Assembly: GCF_019175385.1 (NCBI RefSeq)
Contig: NC_083339.1
Location: 28,487,637-28,551,636 of the forward strand
Direction: 5' to 3'
DNA from: Lycium barbarum
Taxonomy: Eukaryota > Streptophyta > Magnoliopsida > Solanales > Solanaceae
Length of the DNA: 64,000 nucleotides
Below the pieces are notes generated by a model, which saw only the letters and a list, made by a program, of their open reading frames with translations, did not search any database and had not been told where the DNA came from. Shown here in pieces: positions 1-12,610 of the stretch (the first letter of the stretch is position 1; every line of letters begins with the position of its first letter). The translations under genes were made by a program, and so were the position numbers.

Positions 1-1692
1 TTACAATTATTTCATGTTAGTAATGACGTTGAATAGTTAAAGAACTTGAATTAGAAACAAGTATGGAATATGAGCTTAAGTATGCAAATAATGGTATGTT
101 GAGTTGAAAGGTAGCTTGAGTTATGATTCATGGTGTAATATGAGTATAATCTTGTTATGAATGATGCTAATGATGTTGAGGAAGTATTAAGTGAATGATG
201 AATATGATGTTGTATTATTGTGATGGTTATGAAGGATCTTGGAAGTGAATTTGGGAGTTAAGTAATATCTAGTTCGAAGGGATTTACGTATTATGATATT
301 ATAGATGTCGTTATGATGTTTGGGAGATGTTTATTTATGTGAGGAAGAGTTGTTAAAACAAAGGAAATGCTGCCCGATTTTCATTAGCTTTTGCCGCGTT
401 AGTTTAAGTTTAAGTATACTTTCGATGATCTAACTTTCGTACAAACCCTTTGTATGTAGAATTGTGAATTCGGAAGGAGAGCGCTTAGTCGATATCGTTA
501 AGGAGATAAAGGTATGTAAGGCTCGTCCCCTTCTTTCAAGGCATGATTCCTGTATTATAATCTTTCTCTTATATTTCCATGACCTTCTTACATCCCTAAA
601 CATGGAAGTTAAAGATCTTCAGGAGCTTCTTATGAGACGTGTTCTATGATAGTGATGATGATAATGATGTGTTCATGAAGTCGATATCTCAATGTTTATG
701 ATTCTATTGATGCTACCCCTCGTTGCTATCTTACCTCATGATGTTAGTTCCTTCAAGGTGGGACATAGCGATAACCATGAGGCCATAATGTAATCGGAGG
801 TTTACGACCTTACATCGCTCCGATGAAATCGTAGCTTTTATTTGGGCTCTCATGCATGCTATATATACTATATATATGTATGATATATATGTATATAGGG
901 GGCATGGGGAAAGGTGAGGCGCTATAGACGCATAGCCACCTGATCAGCTGGTATATTATGATATCGTCCCGGACGCGGGATGCCCGGACACGGGATATAT
1001 GGGTTAATGGATCGGGCCGTTCATTCCGCGGCAACATATTGATATGTGATGAATATAAAGATGAATGGATCAGGCTGCACGTACCGCAACAATATATGAT
1101 ATGATGATATTTATTTTATAAACTTATATGCATGACTTCGCCTTAAGAGGCAAGTTGTCACAGGTTATTTCTTTATCCTTTATTCTCTTGTTTCTTTATT
1201 ATGTTACAATGCATGCCTTACATACTCAGTACATTGTCCGTACTGACATCCTTTTCTTTTGGACGCTGTGCCCGTGCCCACAGGTAGATCGGGAGATGAC
1301 CCAGCTTCCTACGAGTCAGATCAGCTTGCACAGGAGCACTTCCATATTCCGAAGGTGTAGTTCTGATATATTCTTTTGTGCATATACTTGGGTATTGCGG
1401 GGTCTTGTCCCGTCTTCATGACTTTAGTATTTCAGTTAGAAGCTCGTAAATACTTATATGTGGGTAGTAGACATTATGTGACCTCATTAGATATTTTGTA
1501 TATCATTCTTTTGCAACCATGAGGACTTATGTGTACATATACAGGTGTTTTACAGAACAGTTCATAACTAGTTCATAGTAGGCACTGTTTGGGAGATTAT
1601 ATGTGTACAGGATGGGATGTTAGTAGCATGATGAGTGGTGCTCGGTAGATAGCTCCGGGTACCCGTCATGGCCCTCTAGTCGGGTCGTGACA
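1..1692 (+). mobile_element. Ty3/gypsy LTR, 3' portion (left end outside window)
   Basis: The segment ends in ...GGGTCGTGACA and is followed by unrelated DNA, not by a primer binding site, so this is the right end of a plus-strand LTR (a 3' LTR or solo LTR). The last 400 bases have the layout I know from a common Solanaceae gypsy LTR: an ACTTACTCAGTAC-like block near 1225, a GTGCCC(A)CAGGTAG block near 1275, then a CGGGTACCCGTCATGGCCCT block just before the terminus. No credible coding sequence is present; the short open frames are chance. The start lies outside the window, so target-site duplication and full length cannot be judged. Family assignment rests on recollection of the terminal blocks. 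Confidence 0.7.
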
Positions 1693-1991
1693 ATAGAACA
1701 GGGATATGTGGGCGAACTCAAGTTCGTAGGGTCGGTCACATTCTAACAGTCGTCCGGAAAAACCCTAGTCACAACACTAAGGGTTTCAGGATTTTCCTTC
1801 TAAATCACTTAAAAGTCTTTGGTTGAGTCGAACTACAAGTGGCCTGATTTCTCATGAGACCTGAGATATGTAGGAAACCTAGAGACCAAGGTCCGGCCAT
1901 GTATGTGGAAACTGCATGAAAAGATAAAGGGTTAAATGAGCCAGGTCAGTCAAAAATTAGGATTAGTCAAATTTCGTTGCTCATGGGCAGT
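1693..1991 (+). mobile_element. Residual 3' internal sequence of a Tat/Ogre-type element
   Basis: Non-coding stretch between the gypsy LTR end and the TGTTGACACC start of the next LTR. It resembles the internal sequence that usually precedes Tat/Ogre 3' LTRs, including a GAGACCTGAGATATGTAGG-like block at about 1857, and it ends in GGGCAGT directly before the LTR. It implies that the LTR starting at 1992 is a 3' LTR whose upstream body was interrupted by the element to the left. Inference from position and remembered family sequence. Confidence 0.45.
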
Positions 1992-2894
1992 TGTTGACAC
2001 CTAATTTTTGACCTCTCATAATTTACTTTAATTACTCAGAGTCCTTGGAAAATAAATAAAATAAGCTATGCGCCTTAAAGGGTTTAAATAATTTTTATAA
2101 AATTGCTCAGAACAATATTTTGCTCCTTTGAATTGATGAAAGGTTTTCATGATATCACAAAGTTGTTTAGAAATTAATTAGCATTTTATGACATTTATAA
2201 GATACTTATTTGATTTAATCAAAGAGAAAAGGGCATTTTGTTTTAAAATAATAGTCATTATTTAATTGTTAAATTATCAAAAATCAAGTTAGTAAATACT
2301 TTATTCACTTTAATCCATGGAGTTTGAGTAATTTAAATAATTAACCATTTCACCCTTTAATCTTTAACTTTTGCATGATTGTGTGATTTGTCAAAATTTA
2401 TTTATAATTATCTATAAATGTTTTAATCAGTTAATAAGTGGTCCTTATTACAAATTGATGTTTAAAGTATCTAATTATTTTGTTATGGCCACAATTAATT
2501 TGACCAAGTCATGGTTCAAGGGAATTGGGGTAATATTTGTAAAATTAGCCTCTTAATGGCCTTGATGGATATAACCAAATTCATGGTTTAAATTAATTAA
2601 GGTCATTAATGCAATTTAATTCTTAAACCTGCTAATTAGGCCAAATATGGTCATAATTGAAATGACCAGCTAAATTAAAATCAATTAAGGCCAAAATTTG
2701 GCCATAATTGAAATAACTAGTTGGATCAAAATGCATTAGGGCCTTGTTCACAATTTTAGGCCCATTAACACACTTTGGCCAATTTTTAAACTATTTTAAT
2801 AGAAAAAATAATTATGTCCTAATTTTATCTATAATTAAAATATTATCAATTTTAATCTAGATATACCAAGTATACATATATATGGAGACACGGG

Positions 2895-2962
2895 GTGTGT
2901 GTGTGTATATATATATATATATATTAAAACGTTAAAGGGGTATACCCCCCCCCCCCCCCCCC
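2895..2962. repeat. (TG)n(TA)n microsatellite followed by C18 run
   Basis: GTGTGTGT then TATATATA from about 2895 to 2924, then after a 20-base gap an uninterrupted run of 18 C (2945-2962). Length of the C run is likely unreliable in any assembly. Confidence 0.85.
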
Positions 2963-3400
2963 TCCCTTTATTTCCATTTTCCTCCTTCAGAAAAAAGACT
3001 ACCCGCCCCTTACCCCGTTTTTCTCTCTACCTTTTTATGTGTAACCCTAATCGCAGCCCCTTATTTCCACCTTCTCTCTCTGCCAAAAATTGAAAATTTG
3101 CAGAGCATAGCAGATGTACGAAGCTTTTATGTGTCTATTATGGTGAAAACATTTAATGTTTCACTTGAATTTGCGATTTTAAATCCAAACATGGTATTGA
3201 ATCGTATTGTTTTTTCTTTATTTTACTTTATTATCCTATGATTTACACGTTTTGTTGTTGTACCTTACTTAATTTCCATCGGTTGAGGTTGAAAGGCTTA
3301 GATCGAACCAAATGAGGTTCACATCTGGCCATTCATGTGTTTAAGAAGTCATGTAAGATGTAGATCTGATTTAAAAGTTCATTTTTTGGGGAATATGTTT

Positions 3401-3461
3401 GTCCCATATCGATCTTTTTGAGGGTTAGACGATGTTTGGGGTTCTATAAATAGAACCCCAA
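3401..3461 (+). promoter_or_regulatory. Putative LTR core promoter with USE-like element and TATA box in an inverted repeat
   Basis: GTCCCATATCG at 3401-3411 is close to the plant snRNA upstream sequence element (RTCCCACATCG). CTATAAATA lies at 3444-3452, 32 bases further on. The TATA box is the centre of a perfect inverted repeat with 12-base arms (3436-3447 and 3450-3461) and a 2-base spacer. The second Tat LTR has an exact GTCCCACATCG at 54025-54035 but lacks the TATA hairpin. Promoter function is inferred. Confidence 0.45.
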
Positions 3462-5960
3462 CCCCCTTTACAAATAAAAAAAAAGTTTGAGAGAGGTCTT
3501 TTGGAGAAAAATTCTGAGTTTTTGGAAGTTAAATTTTTTAAAAGAGTTCAGAGGTTAGAAAAAATTGGAGAGACTTAAAGAAAGGCTGAAAACTTCGAAT
3601 TTTAAGCCTTTATTAGTAAAATTTTTAAGACTTCACTAGTTTGAGGTCTTTCTGAGTTTAAATTTTTTATTTTTTTCTTTGTTTTGAGTCTGTGTGGCTA
3701 AGTGTAGGTTTTAGAAGCACAAACGGCTTTCAAATTCATTTTTGACCGGGGCTGCACTATAAAAAGGTAATATTCTATCCTATTTATTTGTTTTGGTATT
3801 ACTTAGTAGTTAGCCTATATGATAGATAATAGCTTGTTGATGTTAGTTGGTTGTTGTTTTGCCTTGGTTCAATTGAATAAATATATTGCTTGGTTACTGA
3901 TAAGATGCATTAGCTCTTCTTAGATATGAAGGCTACTTCCTTTATTTTCAAAGCATATGTTTGACATTAATAAGTAGTTCTTGAGATAGACGGAGTGTAT
4001 ATTAAAATAATGCATTGTTTGCTTAGATATGGTTGGAACAGACTTCATGTGCTCTGTTACTTGTAGAGGATTTTTATCTTTGCTGTCCAATGCTTAAATA
4101 TGATAAGGATATTATCACATGAGTCATGACAGTAATTTGGTGAACTTTTGAGTTAATACTGATCCTATTTGAATGCAATAGAACATTAGATGTAACGACC
4201 CGTTTTGTCGTTACCGTAATTATTCCATTTTTGTCCTTGTTAACCCGTTCCTTAGCCTCGTTAGAACTATTTTGACTCGAGGAGATAATTGGCATGACTT
4301 TGTAGGCATGGTTGTGGGCTTTAGAATGTTTTCTAGAAAAATTGTGCTTTAAGCAAAGATGAGTTGACTCAAAGTTGACTTTTGAGTAAACGAACCTTTT
4401 TCGAAAATTTGTCGATTCTGAGGGGTCTGGATGGTTGTTTAGAACTTGTGTGCATATTCACTTCGGTTCCCAATGTACTCAGATGCATTTTGGGACCTGG
4501 GTTGAAAAGTTAGTTTTGAGGCATCGGGGGTTGACTCGATCAACGAGACCTCTGATAGGAATTTCGATGTCACGAGTGCGTTCGTAGCGCGTTTTTATGT
4601 ATATCTGCATATTTGGTTTGTGTTTGGGAGGTTCCGAGATAGTTCTAGGTGTCGATTTCAAGTTTGGAAGACACTAGAAAATTCTGGTGTCTGGTGACCG
4701 CTATAGCGGCCGATGGGCAGTTTTCTGATTTAAAAACTTATAAAACCCTTATTTCCTCCCATAACTTCTATTATATTTTCTTACCACCTTGGAGGCGACT
4801 TGAGGGGTTTATGGTCAGATTTCTCTTGGAAGTAAGTTCTCTAATCCTAATCTCTTTCATTTTCCTTCCTAAGTAAGAATCCATGCTAGAAATTCCTAGA
4901 AGCTTAAGATTAAAAGTGGATTTATGGGGGGTTTTTTCATAAAAGGGTTTTAAAAACGATTTGAATTCCTAAGTTAAGGTTACATGTTGTTGTTCATGCT
5001 AGATAATGTTATATGTAGTCTTGTTAATCATCCATCTTCCATTTTAGAGTTGATTTTCATGAAATAAAGTTAGGGTTCTTAGACCCAAATTTGAGGGTTT
5101 TCATATTAATGATCATTGTGAGGATTAATTGAGTATTCTTATGATTAAAGTAATGGGTTTTGACTTTTTAGTATTGAATTTGGTGTTTTGGTCATAAAAT
5201 TTCCGTTTTGCCTTTGGGGCCCCTTTTTCCTGAATTAAGGGTTAGAATTTGACCCGAATAGAAAGTAGCCAATATGGGTATCATTATTCATGGTTTCTTA
5301 CATAGAATTCATATATGATAGATTTTGATTATTTGGAGACGCTTCTAGACAAGGCAACGTGTGAGTTTGTGGCACCTGTTTGGCTGCTAGGTAGGTTATG
5401 GCTACCCTTCGGTAGACTTCGATTAGTTTTCCATATTTTTGTATTAGAAGGAACGGAGAATGCATGTGTAGGAAATTGGAGATTTGGGATGGAATCCTAG
5501 GATGGTATTATTCTGTGACTTATTTTTCGGGCTTGTGGCCTATAGATTCCTTAGTTTGTATGATGTGGTTTTCTCTTGAATGTCGGTGGATTTATGTGAC
5601 TTGGGAGTAGCGGACGAAACTTAATTTTATGCCTAATGATGAAACTTTCCCATACTATATGATTACTTGTGTTATACCATTAATAGTGAATCTAGTGGAT
5701 AAATGGGAGGATAAAATGTACCAACGATTGTGATTGAGTCCTAAATGAGTTGTGACGAGGGATTTTGAGTGTAGGGTGAGATTTGTGTTCTAAGCTAATA
5801 GGTTGATTTAAGAAAGTGGTAATAATGTATATCGATCGATTGACCTGTTGTGTGTTGGGACTAGCCACCCCGTTGTGTTGTGTTTGACTGTTCTATTGTG
5901 TTGGCTTGATGCCATGAGCTGTTGATAGAGATTAGATCCTGTTATCCATCTTGGTTTGGA

Positions 5961-6200
5961 TATATTATAGGCATACCCACTATGGTGTTTGCGGTTCGGA
6001 TACATTGTTGGCATGCCCATTGTTGGTATTATGATATAGATAGATTGTTGGCATACCCACTATTGATATTGTGATATAAATACATTTTTGGCATACCCAC
6101 TGTTGGTATAGTGATATTGATACATTATTGGCATACCCACTGTTGGTATAGTGATATTGATACATTGTTGGCATACCCACTGTTGGTACTTGTGATATTG
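5961..6200. repeat. 40-bp minisatellite, six units, in 5' LTR of C
   Basis: The block GCATACCCAC (first hit of the second unit GCATGCCCAT) recurs at 5971, 6011, 6051, 6091, 6131 and 6171, an exact 40-base period. Units carry TACATTGTTG before the block and TGTTGGTAT after it. Reverse-strand open frames here are only translations of the repeat. Confidence 0.95.
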
Positions 6201-6574
6201 AGCTTGATTGTTGATACATGCATTGCCCCTATTCTCATCCATTTATGATGCATGACCGATACCTGGTGATCCGGTATCGTTGATTGTGTGAAACTGATAT
6301 TTGATAAAACTCTTTTACTTGAGTGATTGTGAGATGATTGATGTCTGATAATCAATTCCGGCATCATTTTTGCATGGCTGATTTCGATGATATTTCCAGA
6401 ATCATTGTTATTGCATGGACTCCACGGGTCCCTCAGAGTGGTGTCGGTGAGAATCCCCGGTGGGCAAAGATCCGGTGTCCCATCTGTCTGTTGGGAAAAG
6501 ATTCGGGACGCTGGGTTGTGCTACCGAGACAACGATATTTCCGTCTGGAGTACATTTGTACACCTCATTTGCAT

Positions 6575-6653
6575 GGCATTGCATTGCATTCACACACTAT
6601 TGTATTGCATTGCATTGCATTGCATTCATACACTATTGCATTGCGTTGCATTA
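6575..6653. repeat. GCATT pentamer cluster in 5' LTR of C
   Basis: Repeated GCATT units interrupted by CACACACTATT and CATACACTATT. The same arrangement occurs in the 3' LTR at 12543-12610. Confidence 0.9.
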
Positions 6654-7508
6654 TGATTGGATTTTGAGATGTTCGTGTTGTACTTGTGGTGTTGGATTCG
6701 GACGTGACATATTCAGACTTGGTACATTTGGTATTAGATGCTTTACTTAGGCATTGACGTGTACTTGGATTTGGACTTATTGATTGAACTTGTTAAAGTA
6801 TCCCATAGACCGTCCGTAAGATTTGTTATATGTTTGGTCTCTATGTGACGTAGGATAACGGGGGTCTTAATGATGAGTTGACTACTAGAATAAAATGATC
6901 GATTTAATGATATGTGAGTTGCGAGATTGGCTGGTTATTATTGGGGTAAAATAAATGATTCAAGGTATTGATGTACAGTGTGTGGTAGGTAGACGTATGA
7001 CTTGATTGGGTTGTTATATGTTTATCTGTGAATTCTTTTACTGATAGTTGTTACTAACTATTGCCGGCCTATGATACTTACTCAGTACGCGTGGATATTA
7101 CTGATATTGCACTTGCTACACCTCTTTTGGGGGTGTAGATTGTTTCAGGTAGTTGATTGTGATATGAAGAGGAAATGTGTGGTGCCTATCAGGAAGGCCT
7201 CCTCCCATTTTATTTCGGGGACGAAGGTTGAGTCTTAGAATGTAGTGGTAATATGAAATCATTAGTCGCTCTTGCGCTAGTCTAGACCAGGTCATAGGAA
7301 GTTAGATTGAGTCTGTACTCATTTATTTGTTGTAATCTCTTAAATACTTGAGTTAATGGGAAATATTATAATGTTCCACTATTATTTCTAAGTAACTAAT
7401 CCTTTAAATGAATTGTTGTCTAATTGACGATTTATTAAATGAGAGGGTTCGCTTACTGAGGTGGGAAAGGTAGGTGCCCGCACGATCTCGAATTAGGTCA
7501 TGACAAGT

Positions 7509-7526
7509 TGGTATCAGAGCCTACGT
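7509..7526 (+). other. Primer binding site of element C (initiator tRNA-Met type)
   Basis: TGGTATCAGAGCCTACG starts 4 bases after the LTR terminus. TGGTATCAGAGC is the complement of the 3' end of plant initiator tRNA-Met, usual for gypsy and copia elements. Confidence 0.85.
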
Positions 7527-10218
7527 TACCGATCTACTAAGTACAAGAGCGAATGTGTAGTAGTGTCTTATGGAATGATACGGAGACGTCTGTACCCATC
7601 CGAGAGAGGCTGTGAGTCATCTTAGGAAAAACTCCCTCCATTCTTTCTATTCGTGCTACTTCGGTCAAATTGGCGTCTCGGCGGGTCCAATTGGTATATG
7701 TGTATCCTTGTTTCATCCTCCCTCAAATAGCGGACACTTGTTCTCATGCGTTTGATCTCGTACATTATGTGGTGGTATGGTATGAGAGGTGTCATCTCGG
7801 TTTAAATGCATGGCTTAGTTTAGTTCTAGCTTGGGAAGAAGGTTTCGACTTCGATAAGGTTTGTGATAGTATGCATGGCATAGGTGACCTTAGGGCAGAC
7901 AATGATTTTGCAATGGTTAATTTTTTAGTATTGGTAAGCGAGGACGAGCGTGAGTTCGCTAGGGATTACCAGATTCAGCAAGTATAGTGATTGCGGGTGG
8001 CAGATAAGAAAAGTTTAGAGTAAGTACTAACATGACGATATTGTGAGGGAGCATAGAGAATCCGAATTCTTAAGGGGATTGGTATTGGTACTTGTTGTGT
8101 ACATGAAATTGAGTCGTGATAAAAAGGATTTGGATAGAAAATTCTTGGGCACTAAGAAGGAAATAATTGGTATCTAGCATGTTTATGAGAAGGTGTTTGT
8201 GACTGTTACGAGAGTGAGATTCTAGTAACCAAACAACTGTTAGGAGTTATGTCCAGAATCGGATTGACGCTGAGTGCCTTTGTACTTATTGTGTGGCATC
8301 GGTGAGTTTTGTTATTTATCGGTGTTGTTATCCGGTTGAAGTTGATGGTATAGTCGCTTGAATAGTTAGTTGTGTTTAGGTTCGACAATGGTTAAACGTT
8401 CCAATTTAGTGAATCAGAGATGAGGCTTAAACCTATTCGAGTTATATGGATCATTTTGGAATTCAAAATAAGGAATGGAATAAGGGCACCTCAGTAGAGG
8501 AAAGTGGGTCATTGTAGACCAAGTGTGTGCTTAGTTGGATTTAGAGTTTAGTCGGTTTAGACTCCAATGCGTCAAAAGGTAACTCTAATGTGTGAAGTGT
8601 GTGGTGTGATTCTATCTCCAAGGTTTGTTCGGTAGTGTGCAAGACTTATGATTTGGCGGCTTCGAGAATTGGTTAGTGTTAGTTGAGGGTGGCAAGAATT
8701 TGGTATGCCCTTAGGAGTACTTGAATCTATTTGAACAGTGGTATTGTTTTCTAGTATGTAGTAGACGAGCTTGTGATTATTGTGTGATTTGAGAAAGTAA
8801 GTTTACAGAATGGGTAAGTGATAAAAAGTTGTGACCAGTGGCTGAGTGAGAAGTGAGATTTCAGATAACTGACATATGTGATTTATCGGAAGTGGCTTGT
8901 GTGGTGCCCCTTTGGATAGTTCTGCAGTACCTTGTAACGAATGAGTTAGCTTGTGTTTAAGAGGAAGGATTTGTAGAAATTCTTAGTATGTTATGGCTAT
9001 CAGTGTTTCTGAGATGGGATCGTGTTGTGCTAAGTGTTTCATGTTATGAACAACATTGATGGAATGACTTTGGATATTATGGGTCCGAAGTGATTATGCT
9101 TTTAGCGCAAGGGATTATAAGATTTTGATGCTTTCGGAAGTATTATGGGTTATTGAGGAATTACAATGGAAATTTTCATAGTTAAAAGATTGATTTATGA
9201 GTACATATGTCTTGAGTTTTTTAAAATTCGGGTTGTACCAGGTATGTGTATTGGGTAATGTTAAGGAATTTGTGGTTGCATTCGTAAGATTTAGTTATCT
9301 GGTACCTTGAGAACAATTTGGATAAGTGTCAGCTTTACAGCCGAGAGAAATAACTTATGGTCTGCTATGCGCGGTAAGAATGTGATGGGTTCCGGATCTT
9401 AGAATCAATTTATGTAGTTGCTGATATATTCTGAAATGGTGTTTTCATTGTGGGTCATTATAGTTTGAACGAAAATGGTTTGATCGAGTTTGTAACTCCA
9501 AGGGAACTTATGGGTTCCAAGTAAATTAGTTTGATGGACGTGATAAGGAACACCTGACTTTTAAGGTTTGTTATTAGTAGTCCTTGTGGTATCTCAGCAG
9601 CTTCAGCCTTTTGGTTAGTACAATGGGTTGCAATGGCATGGTTGTGTTTTGAGGAGATTCTAGGTTTGTGATAAGGCTCCATTCTGATAATTGGATGTTA
9701 GCAGATCTTGCTCTATGCGATACTCGATGGTAATTTCCTAGATAAGTGATTTGAAAAGTTAAGAAGACTTAAAACCGACCAAGTTGGCTACGAGAAAGAT
9801 AAGTTTCGATGAAATAGCTTAGAGTTCCTGGAAGATTTAGGACTCTCTTTTGCGAAGAGTAAATCATGGTTTCAGTTTGTATTGTGTACTTCTAAGATAT
9901 TGTGATTCCAGGAACGACTTCGAAAAAAGGTGGAACAAAAGGATTAGCTAGCTCAGAATATCGTACCAGTTCAGAGTGTTTTATGATTTAATTATGTCTA
10001 AAGGTTCATGCTATTTGATTCATGTATGTGAGATCCGTTGTTTGTTTTAGAGGTATGGTAATTGGGTCTTTTGGCTAAATGCGAGCGAGTTGCAGTTTGG
10101 GTTTGCATCTTGTTGAAAGAGCTTCGCGTTGGTTGTGATATGATTTCCTTAGTTACCGTAAGCTTGTCCTACTCTCGTTCTTCGCTCGAGGACGAGCGAC
10201 TGTTTAATTGGTATCTGA
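7527..10218 (+). mobile_element. Non-coding interior of element C
   Basis: About 2.7 kb with no recognisable protein domain. An open frame of 105 codons at 7670-7987 matches nothing I know and is not supported. The last bases contain CTCGAGGACGAG (10185-10196), the motif that also precedes the 3' LTR in elements A, B and D. A clear polypurine tract is missing: the LTR is preceded by TTTAATTGGTATCTGA. Confidence 0.7.
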
Positions 10219-10710
10219 TGTAATGACCCGTTTATCATTATCGTGATTATTCCGTTTTTTGCCCTCGTTAACCCGTTCATGAGTCTCGTTAGAACTATTT
10301 TTACTCGAGGAGATAGTTGGCATGACTTCCTAGGCATCGTTGTGGGCTTTAGAATGTCTTCTAGAAAAATTGGGCTTTAAGCGAAGGTGATTTGACTCAA
10401 AGTTGACTTTTGAGTAAACGAACCTTTTTTGGAAAGCCGTCTATTTCGAGAGGTCCAGATAGTCGTTTACAACTTGTGTACATATTCGCTACGGTTCCCA
10501 AGGCAATCAGATGCATTTTGGGACCTGGGTTGGAAAGTTAGTTTTGAGGAATCGGTGGTTGACTCAGTCAACGAGACGTCTAATGGGAATTCCGAGGCCA
10601 CGAGTGCGTTCGTAGCGTGTTTTTATGTATATCTGCATATTTGGTTTGTGTCCGAGATGGTTTCGGGTGTCGATTTCAAGTTTGGAAGACACCAGAAAAT
10701 TCTGGCGTCT

Positions 10711-10770
10711 GGTGACTGCTATAGCGGTAGGGTGACTGCCATAGTGGTAGGGTGACCGCTATAGCGGCCG
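10711..10770. repeat. 20-bp tandem triplication unique to the 3' LTR of C
   Basis: Three units start at 10711, 10731 and 10751, each beginning GGTGAC(T/C)G and holding a variant of CTATAGCGG. The 5' LTR has one unit, at 4692-4711. Confidence 0.9.
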
Positions 10771-11890
10771 ACAGGAAGTTTTCTGATTTTAAAAACTTAT
10801 AAAACCCCTATTTCCTCCCATAACTTCTATTATATTTTCTTACCACCTTGGAGGAGACTTGAGGGGTTTATGGTCAGATTTCTCTTGGAAGTAAGTTTCG
10901 TAAGTTATGGTTAAATGTTGTTGTCCGTGCTAGATAATGTCATATTTAGTCTTGTTAATTATTAATCTTCTATTTTAGAGTTGATTTTCATGAATTAAAG
11001 TTAGGGTTCTTAGACCCAAATGTGGGGGTTTTCATATTAATGATGATTTTGAGGATTAATTGAGTATTCCTATGATTAAAGTAATGTGTTTTGACTTTTT
11101 AGTATTGAATTTGGTATTTTTGTCATGAAATTCCCGTTTTGCCCTTGGTGTCCCTTTTTCCTAAATTAAGAGTTGAAATTTGACCCAAATAGAAAGTAGC
11201 AAATATGGGTATCATTATTCATGGTTTCTTACATAGAATTCATATGTGATAGAGTTTGATTATTTGGAGACGCTTCGAAAGACAAGGAAACGTGTGGGTT
11301 CGTGGCACCTGTTCGTCTGTGAGGTACGTTATGGCTTCCCTTCGGTAGACTCCGGTTAGTTTTCCATATTTGTATTTGAAGGAACGGAGAATGCATGTGT
11401 TGAAAATCAGAGATTTAGGATGGAATCCTTGGATGGTATTGTTGTGTGACTTGTTTGTTCAGGCTTGTGGCCTGTAGATTCCTTAGGTTGTATGATGTGG
11501 TTTTTCTTGAATGTCCCTGGATTTATTGACCTCGGAGTAGCGGACGAAACTTAATGTTGTGCCTAATGATGAAAATTTCCCGTACTATGTGATTACTTGT
11601 GTTACGTCATTAATAGTGAATCTAGTGGATAAATGGGAGGGTAAAATATACCAACGATTGTGATTGAGTCCTAAATGAGTTGTGACGAGGGATTTTGAGT
11701 GTTGGGTGAGATTCGTGGTCTAAGCTAATCGGCTGATTTAAGGAAGTGGTAATAATGTATATTGATTGATTAGCTTGTTGTGTGTTGGGACTAGCCACCC
11801 CGTTGTGTTGTGTTTGATTGTTATATTGTGTTTGCTTGATGCCATGAGTTGTTGATAGAGATTAGATCCTGTTATGTGTCTTGGTTTGGA

Positions 11891-12130
11891 TATATTATTG
11901 GCATACCCACTGTGGTATTTGTGATTCGGATATATAGTTGCCATACTCACTGTTGGTATTGTGATATAGATACATTGTTGGCATAACCACTGTTGGTATT
12001 GTGACATAGATACATTGTTGGCATACCCACTGTTGGTATTATGATATTGATACATCATTGGCATACCCACTGTTGGTATTGTGATATTGATACATTGTTG
12101 GCATACCCACTGTTGGCACTTGTGATGTTG
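11891..12130. repeat. 40-bp minisatellite, six units, in 3' LTR of C
   Basis: Core block at 11901, 11941, 11981, 12021, 12061 and 12101, again an exact 40-base period and the same unit count as the 5' LTR, with unit-specific variants (CCATACTCAC, GCATAACCAC). Confidence 0.95.
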
Positions 12131-12542
12131 AGCTTGATTGTTGATGTTGATACACGTATTGCCCCCATTCTCATCCATTCATGATGCATGACCGATACCC
12201 GATGATGATCCGGTATCGTTGATGGTGTGAAACTGATATTTGATAAAACTCTTTTACTTGAGTGATTGTGAGATAACCGATGTCCGGTGATCAATTCCGG
12301 CATCGTTGTTGCATGGCCGATTCTGATGATATTTCGGAATCGTTGTTAATGCATTAACTCCGCGGGTCCCCCCTAGAGTGGTGCGGGTGAGAACCCCAAG
12401 TGGGAAAAGATCCGGGGTCCCGTCTATCTGTTGGGCAAAGATCCGGAATGGCTGGCACTTAGACTTCGCAAGTCACGCTGGGTTATGCTACCGAGGCGTC
12501 GATATTTTCGTCCGGAGTACATGTGTACACCTCATTTTCATG

Positions 12543-12610
12543 GCATTGCATTGCATTCATTAACTATTGCATTGAATTGCATTCATACACTATTGCATTG
12601 CATTGCATTA
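12543..12610. repeat. GCATT pentamer cluster in 3' LTR of C
   Basis: Counterpart of 6575-6653, slightly shorter and with a GAATT variant unit. Confidence 0.85.

Larger units (their letters stand above)
1992..4190 (+). mobile_element. Tat/Ogre-type 3' LTR, segment 1 of 3 (E1)
   Basis: Starts TGTTGACACCTAATTTTTG, the usual terminus of this LTR class. It continues after element C (13479-13959) and after element D (22741-27355); rejoined length is about 7.3 kb, long but in keeping with Ogre-type LTRs. Bases around 3660-3770 are homologous to 54185-54300 in the second Tat LTR: a GTGTGGCTAAGTGTAGG-like block, AAGCACAAA, then GGCTTTCAAATTCATT. AT-rich with no coding potential. A promoter-like block is listed separately at 3401-3461. 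Confidence 0.7.
4191..7505 (+). repeat. Element C 5' LTR (3315 bp)
   Basis: TGTAACGACCCG... to ...GTCATGACA. Holds a six-copy 40-bp minisatellite, GCATT-rich runs, a perfect CCGCTATAGCGG palindrome near 4698, and no coding sequence. The pairing with 10219-13473 is obvious throughout, for example the block at 4208-4330 against 10234-10346. Confidence 0.9.

Noticed and set aside
5961..6200. Regularly spaced repeats resembling a CRISPR array
   Set aside because: Units are directly adjacent 40-bp tandem copies without unique spacers, in a plant retrotransposon LTR.
5980..6367. Reverse-strand repeat proteins with YQQWVCQ units (also 11738-12303)
   Set aside because: They are translations of the 40-bp minisatellite in the LTRs of C; the period is not a multiple of three, so frames drift between units.
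7670..7987. 105-codon open frame in element C interior
   Set aside because: No recognisable motif, no partner sequence, and the interior otherwise lacks coding signal; likely chance.
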